Source: Bacillota bacterium
GTDB taxonomy: Bacteria > Bacillota_I > Bacilli_A > Izemoplasmatales > UBA1188
NCBI GenBank assembly: GCA_023410715.1
Contig: JAEYPN010000030.1
Coordinates: forward strand, 186,001 to 250,000
Length of the DNA: 64,000 nt
Direction: 5' to 3'
Position 1 is the first letter of the stretch, and every line of letters begins with the position of its first letter. A program made the position numbers and the translations under genes. Shown one piece after another: positions 45,317-54,752 of this stretch. The notes under the pieces are model-generated. The model saw only the letters and a program-made list of their open reading frames with translations, was not told the origin of the DNA and made no database searches.

Positions 45317-47887
45317 TTACTTCTTATCAATTTTTTCTATTAAATCACCTAGTTTTATTAGTGCTTGCATAGGTGTATATTCATTTATATCAATTAATTT
45401 TAATTCATTAATAACTTCACTATAATCATTTTCTTCTTCCTTAATGATTGGTGTATCAAAATCAAATAAATCAAGCTCCTGAGGTTTAATACTAATGTTA
45501 TTCTTCTCAAGCTCTTTTAAGATAATATTTGCTCTTTCAATTACTGGATTAGGAATATTAGCAAGTTTTGCCACATGAATTCCATAAGATTTATCTGTAG
45601 GACCTTTTAAAACTTTATGTAAAAAAACAATCTTTCCCTTTTCCTCTAAAGCTCCTACATGGACATTGACTAAACCCGTTAATTCATCTTCTAAGAAGGT
45701 TAACTCGTGATAGTGTGTCGAGAATAATAACTTACATTTAAGTTTATGATGAGCATATTCGATAATCGCCTCAGCTAAAGCCATGCCATCATATGTCGCA
45801 GTTCCTCTACCTATTTCATCAAATAAGATAAGTGAATTAGCAGTAGCATATCTTAGGGCATAGTTTACCTCAAGCATTTCAACCATAAATGTTGATTGGC
45901 CGCTTACAAGGTCATCACTTGCTCCAATACGTGTAAATATCGCATCAAAGATGGGGATAATTGCCACTTCAGCTGGAACATATGAGCCTATCTGAGCCAT
46001 AATGATTATTAAAGCTAATTGACGCATATAAGTTGATTTACCAGCCATATTAGGCCCGGTAATAAGTAAGATATTTGTGTCCTTATCCATAATAATATCA
46101 TTTTCAACAAACTTTTCTGCCTTAATTTTTTCAACAACTGGATGACGTGAACCATATATTTCAATGCTTCTTTTCTCATTAAATTTAGGTCTTACATAAC
46201 TATTTTCCGTTGCAATAACTGCAAAGGCTATTAACATATCAATATAAGCAATATAACCTGCTAAATCTTGAAGTTCCGTAATAAAATTTTTAACTTCATC
46301 ACGAAGTTCAATAAATAAGTCATACTCTAAACTAATTGCTTTTTCTTGTGAGCCTAATATTAAATTTTCTTTTTCTTTTAACTCTTGTGTAATATATCTT
46401 TCAGCGTTAGATAATGTTTGTTTACGTTCATATCCATATTCATCAAGAACTAAATCAGACTGGGAACGCAAGACTTCAATATAATAGCCAAATACCCGAT
46501 TATAACCGATCTTTAACTTTTTGATCCCAGTTTTTTCTCGTTCTTTTTCTTCAAATTCATTCAACCAAGTATTTGCGTTGTCTTTTAGATATCTTAGTTC
46601 GTCTAAGTCTTTATTATATCCAGTTTTGATGATTCCCCCTTCTTTAATAGATAGTGGAGGATTATCGACAATCGCATTATCAATTTTATCTAAGATGTCT
46701 TTAAGTAGTGGAAGCTTGTCTGATAAATTTTTAGCAACATCATTATTTAGTGCATTTAGTTCTTCTTTAATGTGTGGAATAACTCTTAAAGAACGAGCTA
46801 AATTTATTAAATCCTTGGCGTTAGAATTACCAAAGGAAATTCGTCCAACAATTCTTTCTAAGTCATATATTTCTTTTAAGGAATTTATTATTTCTTGTCT
46901 TTGGATAAAATTATCTTTAAAAAGCGTTACCAAATCGAGTCTATCATTAATATTTGATTCTTTTACTTCGGGCCTTAAAATGTTTCTTTTTAAATAACGT
47001 GAACCCATCGCTGTTTGACATTTATCGAGTAACCAGAATAAGGTACCTTTTTTATTTGATAGTCTCAATGTTTCAACAAGTTCAAGATTTTTCATTGAAT
47101 GATTATCTATTTTTAGATAGCTAGTTGATACAAATACTTGTGCTTTTTGTAAATGCATCAATTCCCTTTTTTGTGTTTCAACTAGATAATTAGCTAACAT
47201 CCCAAATGTTTCAAGATACATCGCATTATAAACTTCGGATACTAATGATTTCATATAAAGTGGTATTTCTGTATTATCATTATAAGAAACCGTTAAGGAT
47301 GCGATCTCTAAAAATTTATTTAATTGAACCTTTGAAAATGTTTTATTGACAATGATCTCTTTTGCATCAAGGTTAATTATTTCATTGAGTAAAATATCGT
47401 AATCTTTTGGAAGTTCAGTAATACTCATTTCACCAGTAGAAATATCACAATAAGCTATCACAAACGCTGTTTTAAACTCTCTTAAAGCTACAATGTAATT
47501 ATTTGTTTTTTCATCAATCATACCTTCATCAATAACAGTACCAGGTGTAATAACTTTAATAATTTCTCTTTTAACAATTCCTTTAGCTAACGCTGGATCT
47601 TCCATTTGCTCGCAAATTGCAATTTTATATCCTTTTTCAACCAAACGTTCAACATAGATATTTGCGGCATGATATGGAACACCACACATAGGGACACGCT
47701 CTTCTTGACCTGCATCTCTTCCAGTTAAGACAATTTCAAGTTCTCTTGATGCAGTTAATGCATCATCAAAAAACATCTCATAAAAGTCACCTAAGCGAAA
47801 AAAGACTATAGTATCCTTATAGTCTTCTTTAATCTTTAAATATTGTTGCATCATCGGTGTAAAATTTTGAACCTTTGAATCTTTCAT
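45317..47887 (-). CDS. mutS: DNA mismatch repair protein MutS
   Basis: 856 residues. The N-terminal mismatch reader contains FFRLGDFYEMFFDDA (Phe-x-Glu). The ATPase has GPNMAGKSTYMRQ, FDEIGRGTATYDG and STHYHELT. Recognises mispairs and recruits MutL, coded next. Confidence 0.98.
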   Translation of the reverse strand: MKDSKVQNFTPMMQQYLKIKEDYKDTIVFFRLGDFYEMFFDDALTASRELEIVLTGRDAGQEERVPMCGVPYHAANIYVERLVEKGYKIAICEQMEDPALAKGIVKREIIKVITPGTVIDEGMIDEKTNNYIVALREFKTAFVIAYCDISTGEMSITELPKDYDILLNEIINLDAKEIIVNKTFSKVQLNKFLEIASLTVSYNDNTEIPLYMKSLVSEVYNAMYLETFGMLANYLVETQKRELMHLQKAQVFVSTSYLKIDNHSMKNLELVETLRLSNKKGTLFWLLDKCQTAMGSRYLKRNILRPEVKESNINDRLDLVTLFKDNFIQRQEIINSLKEIYDLERIVGRISFGNSNAKDLINLARSLRVIPHIKEELNALNNDVAKNLSDKLPLLKDILDKIDNAIVDNPPLSIKEGGIIKTGYNKDLDELRYLKDNANTWLNEFEEKEREKTGIKKLKIGYNRVFGYYIEVLRSQSDLVLDEYGYERKQTLSNAERYITQELKEKENLILGSQEKAISLEYDLFIELRDEVKNFITELQDLAGYIAYIDMLIAFAVIATENSYVRPKFNEKRSIEIYGSRHPVVEKIKAEKFVENDIIMDKDTNILLITGPNMAGKSTYMRQLALIIIMAQIGSYVPAEVAIIPIFDAIFTRIGASDDLVSGQSTFMVEMLEVNYALRYATANSLILFDEIGRGTATYDGMALAEAIIEYAHHKLKCKLLFSTHYHELTFLEDELTGLVNVHVGALEEKGKIVFLHKVLKGPTDKSYGIHVAKLANIPNPVIERANIILKELEKNNISIKPQELDLFDFDTPIIKEEENDYSEVINELKLIDINEYTPMQALIKLGDLIEKIDKK

Positions 47888-47909
47888 TGTGACACCTCAA
47901 GATAAGTTA

Positions 47910-49277
47910 TTATGCTAAGAATGTCTTATACCCATAATAACCAAGAACCACTAGTATTGCAAGTAAAACAATGATGATAATTGTAATGCCAATACCAAGT
48001 TTACGATTACGTTTTTTATAGTATACTTTGATGATTTTTTGAATTTCTTCATCAATTGCAGGGTCATAATAACTTACTACTTTTTCTTCAATTTGTTTTT
48101 GTGGTTCTTCTACCACTTGTATATGTTCATTTTTTTCTGCTATTTCTTGTTTTATTTCTTTTGTTTCTTCATTTGCCTCTTCTTCTAAAGAGTCAACAGT
48201 TACTAAAGCTTCCTCAACTAAAGTTTCTTGAACAGGTTCATCATCCGACACAGAATCTTCTACTAATTCAAGTTCTTCTTGAACAATATTTTCTTCCTCT
48301 TTAGTGTCTTCAACTACCTCAACAGGAACGTAATCATCTTCTTCGTCTTCTTTTTCAGATACAATTTTTTCAATTTCTTTTTCAATATATTGGTTTGAAA
48401 TAGGAATTGCTTGATCACTACCTTCAATTGTAATAGGTTCCATATCAGGAACGACTTCAGAAGGAACAAATACATTAATATCGTAATTATGTAAATCTTG
48501 TTCTATACTTTGATGATATTTACCAAGTGAATAAATAATATATTCTACCATATCAGATTTTTTAAGATCTGTTGAAACCTTAAAACCTTGATTTTTTGCA
48601 TAGATTTCTAGATCAAGTACCGATTTTTTCTTAAGCTCATTAATTTCTGATTCTTTTAATTGAAATCTTGCCGAAATAATTTCAAGTAATTTTCCTTTGT
48701 TAATTCTTCTTGGTACATCAACATTATATTTTAAACCTAATTCATGTAAATCAGTTAGAGTTGCTGATACAACCAATGATTCTTTAATAACGCTTAAGCA
48801 TAACCCATCAAGATATCCTTTTGGTGTATAATAAATTTTTTGAAAATTGGCAAGAGTTTCTTGAAATGTTTCTTTATTTTTTGATTTCAAGAATTTTTGA
48901 TGCAACTTTTCAAGTTCAGCATAAAATGCATTAGTTACCCCATAGAGTTTAGCATTTAAAAGAAATACTTTAAAAAATATTTCCTTGTATTCCACATCTT
49001 CTGGTTGAAGATTATATGTAGTAATTGCCTTTTCTAATAAGTAAATTGAAAAGTTTTTATACGCTCTTAAACGATATTTGTATTCATCAGTATAAGTGTC
49101 ATATAATTTCTTGTCAAATACATATTTTGAAACTGTTTCTCTTAAAATAAATTTGTGAAGATAATCAGGTAAATAAATGTGATTGACCTTTAATAAGTGT
49201 ACTATTTCAACACTGGGTATATTCACAAGGGAACTAGCGTATAAGAAAATCTCATCGTTTGTTTTTAAATTTGTCAT
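47910..49277 (-). CDS. Tail-anchored protein with tandem SAP/Rho-N-like motifs
   Basis: About 455 residues, not recognised as a known family. The N-terminal 170 residues are helical. Two similar helix-extension-helix units follow (about 175-208, LTDLHELGLKYNVDVPRRIN, and 221-255, VLDLEIYAKNQGFKVSTDLK), resembling SAP/HeH/Rho-N nucleic-acid-binding motifs. Next comes a strongly acidic stretch (about 300-402), then a basic patch KKRNRK and a single C-terminal membrane segment (about 430-450). So the N-terminal bulk is likely cytoplasmic. It is inserted between cotE and mutS. Start ATG 49277 follows GGTGAT; two codons upstream could also serve. Confidence 0.65.
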   Translation of the reverse strand: MTNLKTNDEIFLYASSLVNIPSVEIVHLLKVNHIYLPDYLHKFILRETVSKYVFDKKLYDTYTDEYKYRLRAYKNFSIYLLEKAITTYNLQPEDVEYKEIFFKVFLLNAKLYGVTNAFYAELEKLHQKFLKSKNKETFQETLANFQKIYYTPKGYLDGLCLSVIKESLVVSATLTDLHELGLKYNVDVPRRINKGKLLEIISARFQLKESEINELKKKSVLDLEIYAKNQGFKVSTDLKKSDMVEYIIYSLGKYHQSIEQDLHNYDINVFVPSEVVPDMEPITIEGSDQAIPISNQYIEKEIEKIVSEKEDEEDDYVPVEVVEDTKEEENIVQEELELVEDSVSDDEPVQETLVEEALVTVDSLEEEANEETKEIKQEIAEKNEHIQVVEEPQKQIEEKVVSYYDPAIDEEIQKIIKVYYKKRNRKLGIGITIIIIVLLAILVVLGYYGYKTFLA

Positions 49278-49439
49278 TTCCATCACCCGTTATTTAGTAT
49301 TTTATATATATATATCTTACAACATAAAAGTTAATAATTCAAGGATTAAAGATAAATATTTCATTTATTTTTGGCTTTTTCCCTTGATTTTACAACTAAA
49401 TTTAAAAAAGCAAACTTTAAAAGTATTGCTTTTTAAAAA

Positions 49440-49952
49440 TTAGACATTCTGGTTAATAAAATTTTCATTTACATTATTGTCTATATCAAAATCTTCTGGC
49501 CAAACATTACTATTTTCTAAAATAGAAATTGAAATTTTTGTTTCACCAACAATATCAGCCTGTGCTTCAAATACGATGTCTAGTTCAATCATATCTAAAG
49601 TAATGATTCCATCAAGGCAAGTTGGATGTTGTAAAATTTTAACTATAATATCTGAACCTTCTGTTGCATCACCAATAATTGGCACAATTTTCATTTTCTC
49701 TCTATATTCAATAACATGCTTTGCCACATCTGTCTTTAAATAATTATCGTATGAATACCATACATTTAGTTCAAAAACACCAGATACTTCTACCTGATCA
49801 TCAACTCGATGTGCTTCAAATTGATGGTTTAATACAAGACACCCCAATATGCTCGTAGCTTGATACTGCGGTTTAATTTTTTCTTTTAATTTGATTATTT
49901 TCTTACCTTTTCCTACTACCGCTTTGGTAACAATTTCTCTGACCGTATTCAT
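49440..49952 (-). CDS. cotE: Outer spore coat morphogenetic protein CotE
   Basis: 170 residues. Opens NTVREIVTKAVVGKGKKIIK, and has STSILGC-like SILGCLVLNHQFEAHRVDD and VSGVFELNVWYSYDNYLKT, the central CotE signature. CotE guides assembly of the outer coat in Bacillus. It lies between ricA and the SAP-like gene, upstream of mutS, as in B. subtilis. The acidic C-terminal tail is short (DFDIDNNVNEN). Confidence 0.93.
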   Translation of the reverse strand: MNTVREIVTKAVVGKGKKIIKLKEKIKPQYQATSILGCLVLNHQFEAHRVDDQVEVSGVFELNVWYSYDNYLKTDVAKHVIEYREKMKIVPIIGDATEGSDIIVKILQHPTCLDGIITLDMIELDIVFEAQADIVGETKISISILENSNVWPEDFDIDNNVNENFINQNV

Positions 49953-50023
49953 AATTCCCTCCTCAATATAATATATTCAAGCCAAGAAATTATGGCACAA
50001 ATTATGCTTTAATAATAAAAAAG

Positions 50024-50341
50024 TCACGAAAGTGACTCTTCAAAATTTAAGATTTTGTTAATCTCAGATGCTAAATAATTGACCTCTTCAACTAACATTA
50101 AATATTCAGAAATGATTGGATCATCAGTTAATTCCTGAAGTTTTAAATCATATTCTTCTTTAGACATTGAGTTTTTTTTACTAACCATTTGTCGTTGTTC
50201 ATAAAGAAATTTCTGATATTTATCTAGTAAGACCTCATCATGAGTTACAAGCTCATGAAGCGTTTTAAATCTTTTAACCGTTTCATTAGTCTCTATTGCG
50301 CTAATTAAATCATCTAATTTATTCACTAACCATTTCCCCAT
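50024..50341 (-). CDS. ricA: YlbF/YmcA family protein (RicA-like)
   Basis: 105 residues, all helical. LDDLISAIETNETVKRFKTL at the start and DDPIISEYLMLVEEVNYLASEINKIL at the end match YmcA/YlbF. In Bacillus RicA is part of the Ric complex, which assists RNase Y and affects sporulation, competence and biofilm. The Cys residues tied to Fe-S binding in Bacillus are not present. Overlaps the miaB 3' end by 23 bases, and the miaB-ymcA-cotE order is conserved. Confidence 0.85.
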   Translation of the reverse strand: MGKWLVNKLDDLISAIETNETVKRFKTLHELVTHDEVLLDKYQKFLYEQRQMVSKKNSMSKEEYDLKLQELTDDPIISEYLMLVEEVNYLASEINKILNFEESLS

Positions 50342-51749
50342 TCATGCTCCAAGTATGAACCTCGGTTATTTTTACACTTACAATTTCGCCAATGTATTTC
50401 ACATTACCAACTACATTAACTAGTTTGTTATGTTCACTATATCCCATTAATTTATTTTCATCATTTTTTGATTTTCCTTCAATTAGAACCTTAACAATCT
50501 TGTCTTTAAAGCGCATATTACCTTGTAGGTATCCTTCATTAACAATTTCATTAAGTTTTTGAAGTCTTGCTTTCTTTTCCTCTTCAGGAATAGTATTTTC
50601 ATAGTTATAAGCAGGTGTCCCTTTTCTTGGTGAGAAAATAAAGGTAAATGCCCCCTCAAAATGACATCTTCTAACTAAATCTAAAGTTTGTTCAAAGTCT
50701 TCTCTTTCTTCGAAAGGGAAGGCAACAATAATATCAGTAGTCAAAGATACTTCTGGTATCTTTGCATAGATTCTATCAACCAAATCTAAATACTGCTCTT
50801 TTGTATATTTTCTGTTCATCTTTGTTAGGACTTTTGTACTACCAGATTGAACAGGTAAATGAATATGTGGCATTATATTTGGATATTTACTGATGATGTC
50901 AATGAGTTTATCATCAAAGTCCTTTGGATGAGATGTCGTAAATCTAATTCTTGCAATATTTGTTTTAGCTAAATCTTCAAGAAGATTTGAAAATTCATAA
51001 TTTTGATTAATAAAATCTTTACCATAAGAATTTACATTTTGACCTAGCAATGTAACTTCTTTATAACCATTATTAACTAGTTCTAAAACTTCTTTAATAA
51101 TTTTATCCTTTGGACGAGACCTTTCCTTACCTCTAGTATATGGAACGATACAATATGTACAAAACTCATCACAACCATACATAATATTAACCCAAGCTTT
51201 TTTTGCATTTTCTCTAACTAGAGGAATATCTTCAACAATATTACCTTCAAAAGACATTATGTCTACTACTTTTTCTTCTTTATTAAATGCATCATATAAG
51301 TATTTAGGTAAATTAGAAATATTATGTGTTCCAAAAACAATATCAACGTTTCTATATGTTTTTAAGATTCTTTCAACAGTTACTTCTTCTTGAGGCATAC
51401 AACCGCATACGGCAATCTTTACATTCTTATTATTTTTCTTAATGCCTTTAAGACGTCCTAGTTCACCATAAACTTTATTTTCAGCTGTTTCACGAATTGC
51501 ACATGTATTCATAATAATAACACTAGCACTTAATTCATCATCAGTTTTCGTAAAATCTAATAATTTCATTATTCCTTCAATTTTTTCGCTATCCGCTTCA
51601 TTTCCTTGACAACCAAAAGTATATAAGACATAAGATTTATTTGCCCCTAAATGCAAATATTTATCTTCTAGCGCAAATTCTAAAACGACATTCTCTTTAT
51701 TTATTCTTTTCCGTGCTTTGTTTAGCTCCGGCAAGTTGTATTTTTCCAT
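50319..51749 (-). CDS. miaB: tRNA-2-methylthio-N6-dimethylallyladenosine synthase
   Basis: Radical-SAM enzyme completing ms2i6A37. UPF0004 domain Cys residues are in TFGCQGNEAD, MNTCAIRE and VCGCMPQEE; the radical-SAM CxxxCxxC is in CDEFCTYCIVPYTRG; a TRAM domain ends the protein. About 476 residues. ATG 51749 after AAGGTGATTC. Confidence 0.97.
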   Translation of the reverse strand: MEKYNLPELNKARKRINKENVVLEFALEDKYLHLGANKSYVLYTFGCQGNEADSEKIEGIMKLLDFTKTDDELSASVIIMNTCAIRETAENKVYGELGRLKGIKKNNKNVKIAVCGCMPQEEVTVERILKTYRNVDIVFGTHNISNLPKYLYDAFNKEEKVVDIMSFEGNIVEDIPLVRENAKKAWVNIMYGCDEFCTYCIVPYTRGKERSRPKDKIIKEVLELVNNGYKEVTLLGQNVNSYGKDFINQNYEFSNLLEDLAKTNIARIRFTTSHPKDFDDKLIDIISKYPNIMPHIHLPVQSGSTKVLTKMNRKYTKEQYLDLVDRIYAKIPEVSLTTDIIVAFPFEEREDFEQTLDLVRRCHFEGAFTFIFSPRKGTPAYNYENTIPEEEKKARLQKLNEIVNEGYLQGNMRFKDKIVKVLIEGKSKNDENKLMGYSEHNKLVNVVGNVKYIGEIVSVKITEVHTWSMNGEMVSE

Positions 51750-51799
51750 TTGAATCACCTTCTCATTATTATATAAAAAAATTGAGTTTTTTGCAAGAA

Positions 51800-51826
51800 A
51801 AAAGGAAATTAGAAAACTAATTTCCG
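51800..51826 (-). terminator. Terminator of the endonuclease gene
   Basis: GGAAATTAG / CTAATTTCC perfect stem, four-base loop, T6 tail. The stem contains the last codons and the stop of the gene. Confidence 0.9.
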
Positions 51827-52953
51827 TATTTAGCTAAATATTGATTATAGGCATCAGACCAAATTGAATTAGCAAATTCTGGGAAGTCAATGTAAGGATT
51901 GCGGTTATGTTGAATATCATAAATCGCATCATTTCTTCTTCTTTCCATATCTGATACTGGATCTTCAATATGCCATTTCATTAAATATTCAAGATTACCC
52001 ATATATCCAGGAGCGCCACTTGTGCCATTTGCTTTATTATTTATCGTTAATTTATATTCTTCATAGTAGTATCTTGTAGCCATGTAGAAAATAATTCTTG
52101 CAACATCACCTTTAACACTATCATCTGGTTCAAAATAAGATGAATTATAGTAACTTAAATACCCAGTTTTACCATTATATGTATAAGTAACTGATTTACC
52201 ATTTTCAACTTCCGCAAAGTCTAAATTTCCACGTGTTGAATTTACTCTCATTTCTGTTGGACGTAAATGGTGTAAGTCAGAACCTGGTCCTTTGGATGTA
52301 CCAAAACTACCATGAGATTTAGCCCAAACATGTTCTTTATTCCAAATAGAGTTTGCAGAACTACATGGTACTGATAATTGGGTATAAAATAAAATTACAT
52401 TATTTTTATTATTAGGGTCTTGATCTGTTGTACACATATATGTATTCAAATTACTACCATATGATTGAGCATTATGCCCTTTTATGATGTCATATAGTCC
52501 CCTCTTTAAAGCTTCCCCTGATAAATTTAATACAGATTGATAATATTTATAAATATCCTCATCAATTTCACCTGTAGTTTGTGTTGTTTTAATTGTTGAA
52601 TCAGTTGTAATCTTACTTGTTGTAGTAATCGTTGTTATGATAATACTAAAAGTTCTTGTCGTTTTTGTAGTCGAAGTAATATGTTTACTTGTCGATGCTA
52701 CACTCGTACTTCCACTTGTTGTACTACCAACTGTTGTACTACCAATTGTTGTACTACCAACTGTTGTATTATCAGTTGTTTTGCCGTTTGTTGAACTTGG
52801 AATAGTATTAGTTGTTTTACCACTAGTAGAACTTGTACTTGATGAATTAGTTGTCTGTTTGTTAGTGGTACTTAAATTATTACAAGCTCCAAAAGTAAGT
52901 ACTGATAAAAAAAGAATTAAAAAAATAGCTAACTTTTTGATACGATTTATCAT
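51817..52953 (-). CDS. Secreted Endonuclease I family lipoprotein
   Basis: 378 residues. Lipoprotein signal with lipobox TFGAC, then about 100 residues of Ser/Thr-rich linker with GSTT-type repeats, and an Endonuclease I domain (about 135-375). Family hallmarks: IWNKEHVWAKSHGSFG, SDLHHLRPTEMRVNSTRGN, VKGDVARIIFYMATRY and the RRNDAIYDIQHNRNPYIDFPE end. A non-specific extracellular nuclease tethered to the cell, perhaps for DNA scavenging. Own promoter and terminator, so monocistronic. Confidence 0.92.
   Translation of the reverse strand: MINRIKKLAIFLILFLSVLTFGACNNLSTTNKQTTNSSSTSSTSGKTTNTIPSSTNGKTTDNTTVGSTTIGSTTVGSTTSGSTSVASTSKHITSTTKTTRTFSIIITTITTTSKITTDSTIKTTQTTGEIDEDIYKYYQSVLNLSGEALKRGLYDIIKGHNAQSYGSNLNTYMCTTDQDPNNKNNVILFYTQLSVPCSSANSIWNKEHVWAKSHGSFGTSKGPGSDLHHLRPTEMRVNSTRGNLDFAEVENGKSVTYTYNGKTGYLSYYNSSYFEPDDSVKGDVARIIFYMATRYYYEEYKLTINNKANGTSGAPGYMGNLEYLMKWHIEDPVSDMERRRNDAIYDIQHNRNPYIDFPEFANSIWSDAYNQYLAKYGN
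52708..52775. repeat. Short tandem repeat in the endonuclease linker
   Basis: About four copies of a 15-base unit (GTTGTACTACCAACT and variants, plus strand) coding for VGSTT/IGSTT. Such a tract can change length by slippage without frameshift. Confidence 0.85.
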
Positions 52954-52980
52954 TTCTCCACCTCAATATATATTAAAATA

Positions 52981-53009
52981 ATTATAATATATCTGTATCA
53001 ATAAAACAA
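52981..53009 (-). promoter_or_regulatory. Promoter of the endonuclease gene
   Basis: TTGTTT (53009-53004), 17-base spacer, TATAAT (52986-52981) on the minus strand. Confidence 0.65.
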
Positions 53010-53074
53010 CAATTAATTTATAATAAATTGATAATTTTTCAAAAAAGCTAAAATTAACTAATATTTTTACAAAC

Positions 53075-53100
53075 AAAGACAATATTTATGTATTGTCTTT
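53075..53100 (-). terminator. Terminator of cysK-cysE
   Basis: Ten-bp perfect stem AAAGACAATA / TATTGTCTTT abutting the cysE stop codon. The trailing T run is short. Confidence 0.75.
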
Positions 53101-53600
53101 TATTCTTTACTCTTAGCTAAACTGGCAACCATTACTTCATTATCTTTAACATTACGAATTATTAAAGCATTAGCACCAATTTTGGCATTATTGCCAATTG
53201 TAATATCGCCTAAAACTTTTGCTCCCGCACCAATAATGACATTGTTCATTATAGTCGGATGTCTTTTGCCTTTAACATATTTAATGCTTCCTAGAGTAAC
53301 ACCCTGATAAATTGTTACATAATCATGAATAATGGCTGTTTCACCAATTACTACACCACTTCCATGATCAATGAAAAAATATTTACCAATTTTTGCACCA
53401 GGGCAAATTTCAATATTGGTGATTAAACGGGCAACATATGTAATAATATCAGCAATTAATTTTAACTTAATAACGTAAAATAAATGCGCAATTCGATAAA
53501 AAAACAGTGCCTGAACACCAGGATAGAAAAGCATTTGAATAATATTTCTTAAAGCGGGATCTCTTTCTTTAACCGACTTGTAATATTTAATTATATTCAT
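53100..53600 (-). CDS. cysE: Serine O-acetyltransferase
   Basis: Makes O-acetylserine for cysteine synthesis. [27 protein letters not shown] is the N-terminal helical part and [22 protein letters not shown] the catalytic hexapeptide region. 166 residues, short like Gram-positive forms. Starts within the end of the cysK-like gene. Confidence 0.94.
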   Translation of the reverse strand: MNIIKYYKSVKERDPALRNIIQMLFYPGVQALFFYRIAHLFYVIKLKLIADIITYVARLITNIEICPGAKIGKYFFIDHGSGVVIGETAIIHDYVTIYQGVTLGSIKYVKGKRHPTIMNNVIIGAGAKVLGDITIGNNAKIGANALIIRNVKDNEVMVASLAKSKE

Positions 53601-54414
53601 CACTGAGATATTTCATCCCATTATCTGCCGATATAACCGCAATAACTGCATCTTTACTTGCATCTTTTATTTTTTTTGCAACAAGAATACTTGCTACTGT
53701 TGAAGGGCCAACAAATAATCCTTTCTTTATAATTTCTTTTTCTAATTTTTTTACTTCTACATCATTTACATAATGAGTTTCAATTAAACCCTCATCAAAA
53801 AATGATGATAAATTCTTTTTAGTTGTACCAGGTATTTCGCTAACTTCATCTGGTCTTACACCAATAACTTTAATGTTTTGGTTGTTTAGCTTTGCCATTT
53901 TTGCAATTCCCATTGCAGTACCGCCTGTTGAGATAGCTGTTATAACATATTCAACATTTGGTAAAGCCTCTATTATCTCATAATAAGTATCAAAGTGAGT
54001 TTTATAATTTTGTTCATTATTATATTGTTCAAAATATAATGCATCGTTTTTTTCAGCGTATTTTTTCGCTTCTATTATTGCATCTTCAATATCGCCATCA
54101 ACTACTATTACATTAGCATCAAAAAATTTTATCAAATCATTTATTTTACGTAAAGTATTTTTAGGTATAAAGATAGTTGCCTTAATATCAAACTCATTTT
54201 GTAATAAACTTAAAGCAATTCCAGTATTTCCACTTGATGCGGTAACAACTTCTTTTTTAAGCTCATTTTTTTTCTTATAATCAAGAAGGATATTTCTCAC
54301 AATTCGATCTTTAATTGAGCCACTTAAATTATCACTTTCAAGCTTAATATATAGCTCTTCAAATAAAATCATGCGTGTTTTACCAATTAAATCTTGTAAA
54401 CTTTTAAAAATAAT
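53587..54414 (-). CDS. cysK: Cysteine synthase-like PLP enzyme with atypical start
   Basis: Fold-type II PLP enzyme, expected to join sulfide to O-acetylserine. PLP Lys in SGSIKDRI, phosphate loop STGGTAMG, substrate loop [10 protein letters not shown]. From ATG 54372 it has 261 residues and lacks the usual N-terminus. The frame stays open upstream and codes [14 protein letters not shown], a good match to the family start (SxxDLIGNTP), but it has no ATG, GTG or TTG. AAGGAG at 54426-54421 lies six bases before an in-frame ATT at 54414, which I take as the probable start. A loop of about ten residues between IGKT and the YIKLE strand is shorter than usual, so function is likely but not certain. 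Confidence 0.8.
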   Translation of the reverse strand: MIFKSLQDLIGKTRMILFEELYIKLESDNLSGSIKDRIVRNILLDYKKKNELKKEVVTASSGNTGIALSLLQNEFDIKATIFIPKNTLRKINDLIKFFDANVIVVDGDIEDAIIEAKKYAEKNDALYFEQYNNEQNYKTHFDTYYEIIEALPNVEYVITAISTGGTAMGIAKMAKLNNQNIKVIGVRPDEVSEIPGTTKKNLSSFFDEGLIETHYVNDVEVKKLEKEIIKKGLFVGPSTVASILVAKKIKDASKDAVIAVISADNGMKYLSDEYN

Positions 54415-54431
54415 ATCACGCTCCTTATATA

Positions 54432-54460
54432 ATTATATGCATGAAATAATATACTGTCAA
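54432..54460 (-). promoter_or_regulatory. Consensus SigA promoter of cysK-cysE
   Basis: TTGACA (54460-54455), 17-base spacer, TATAAT (54437-54432) on the minus strand, with no mismatch in either hexamer. Confidence 0.9.
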
Positions 54461-54718
54461 TTGATATGACCTAATTTACAAATAACTATCATTTTTTAGT
54501 ATTATCAACTCATTATTGTATAATTTTGTATTAATTTACCGTAAACACTAACTAAATTTTACATATATTTTTATAAATTACCTGATTTTTTTTATTTCTT
54601 AAGAAGTAATTATTATGCTAAGATTTGTAACAATATTTTACACAAAAATATCTTTATTTTTTTAACCATATGATTAACAATTTAAACTAAAAAATTATTT
54701 TTATATTAACCAAATAAA

Positions 54719-54745
54719 AAACATAGTATTTTGATACTATGTTCA
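54719..54745 (-). terminator. Terminator of ltaE
   Basis: ACATAGTAT / ATACTATGT perfect stem, four-base loop, T6 tail on the minus strand. Confidence 0.85.
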
Positions 54746-54752
54746 TCATTCT

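Larger units (their letters stand above)
54415..54752. other. Intergenic region between cysK and ltaE
   Basis: 338 bases, extremely AT-rich. It holds the cysK promoter at one end and the ltaE terminator at the other. Between 54465 and 54715 I see no open frame with coding character and no convincing hairpin. Confidence 0.5.

Noticed and set aside
49953..50023. SigE or SigK promoter of cotE
   Set aside because: Several CATAAT-like and GAATATA-like strings occur, but none has both elements at the required spacing before the RBS.
52700..52800. Short repeats considered as a CRISPR array
   Set aside because: Units are 15 bases, in frame, without unique spacers, and lie inside a coding stalk region. 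No cas genes are present.
52637..52981. Plus-strand Val/Leu-rich frame opposite the endonuclease stalk
   Set aside because: Low-complexity shadow of the Ser/Thr repeat; no start signal.
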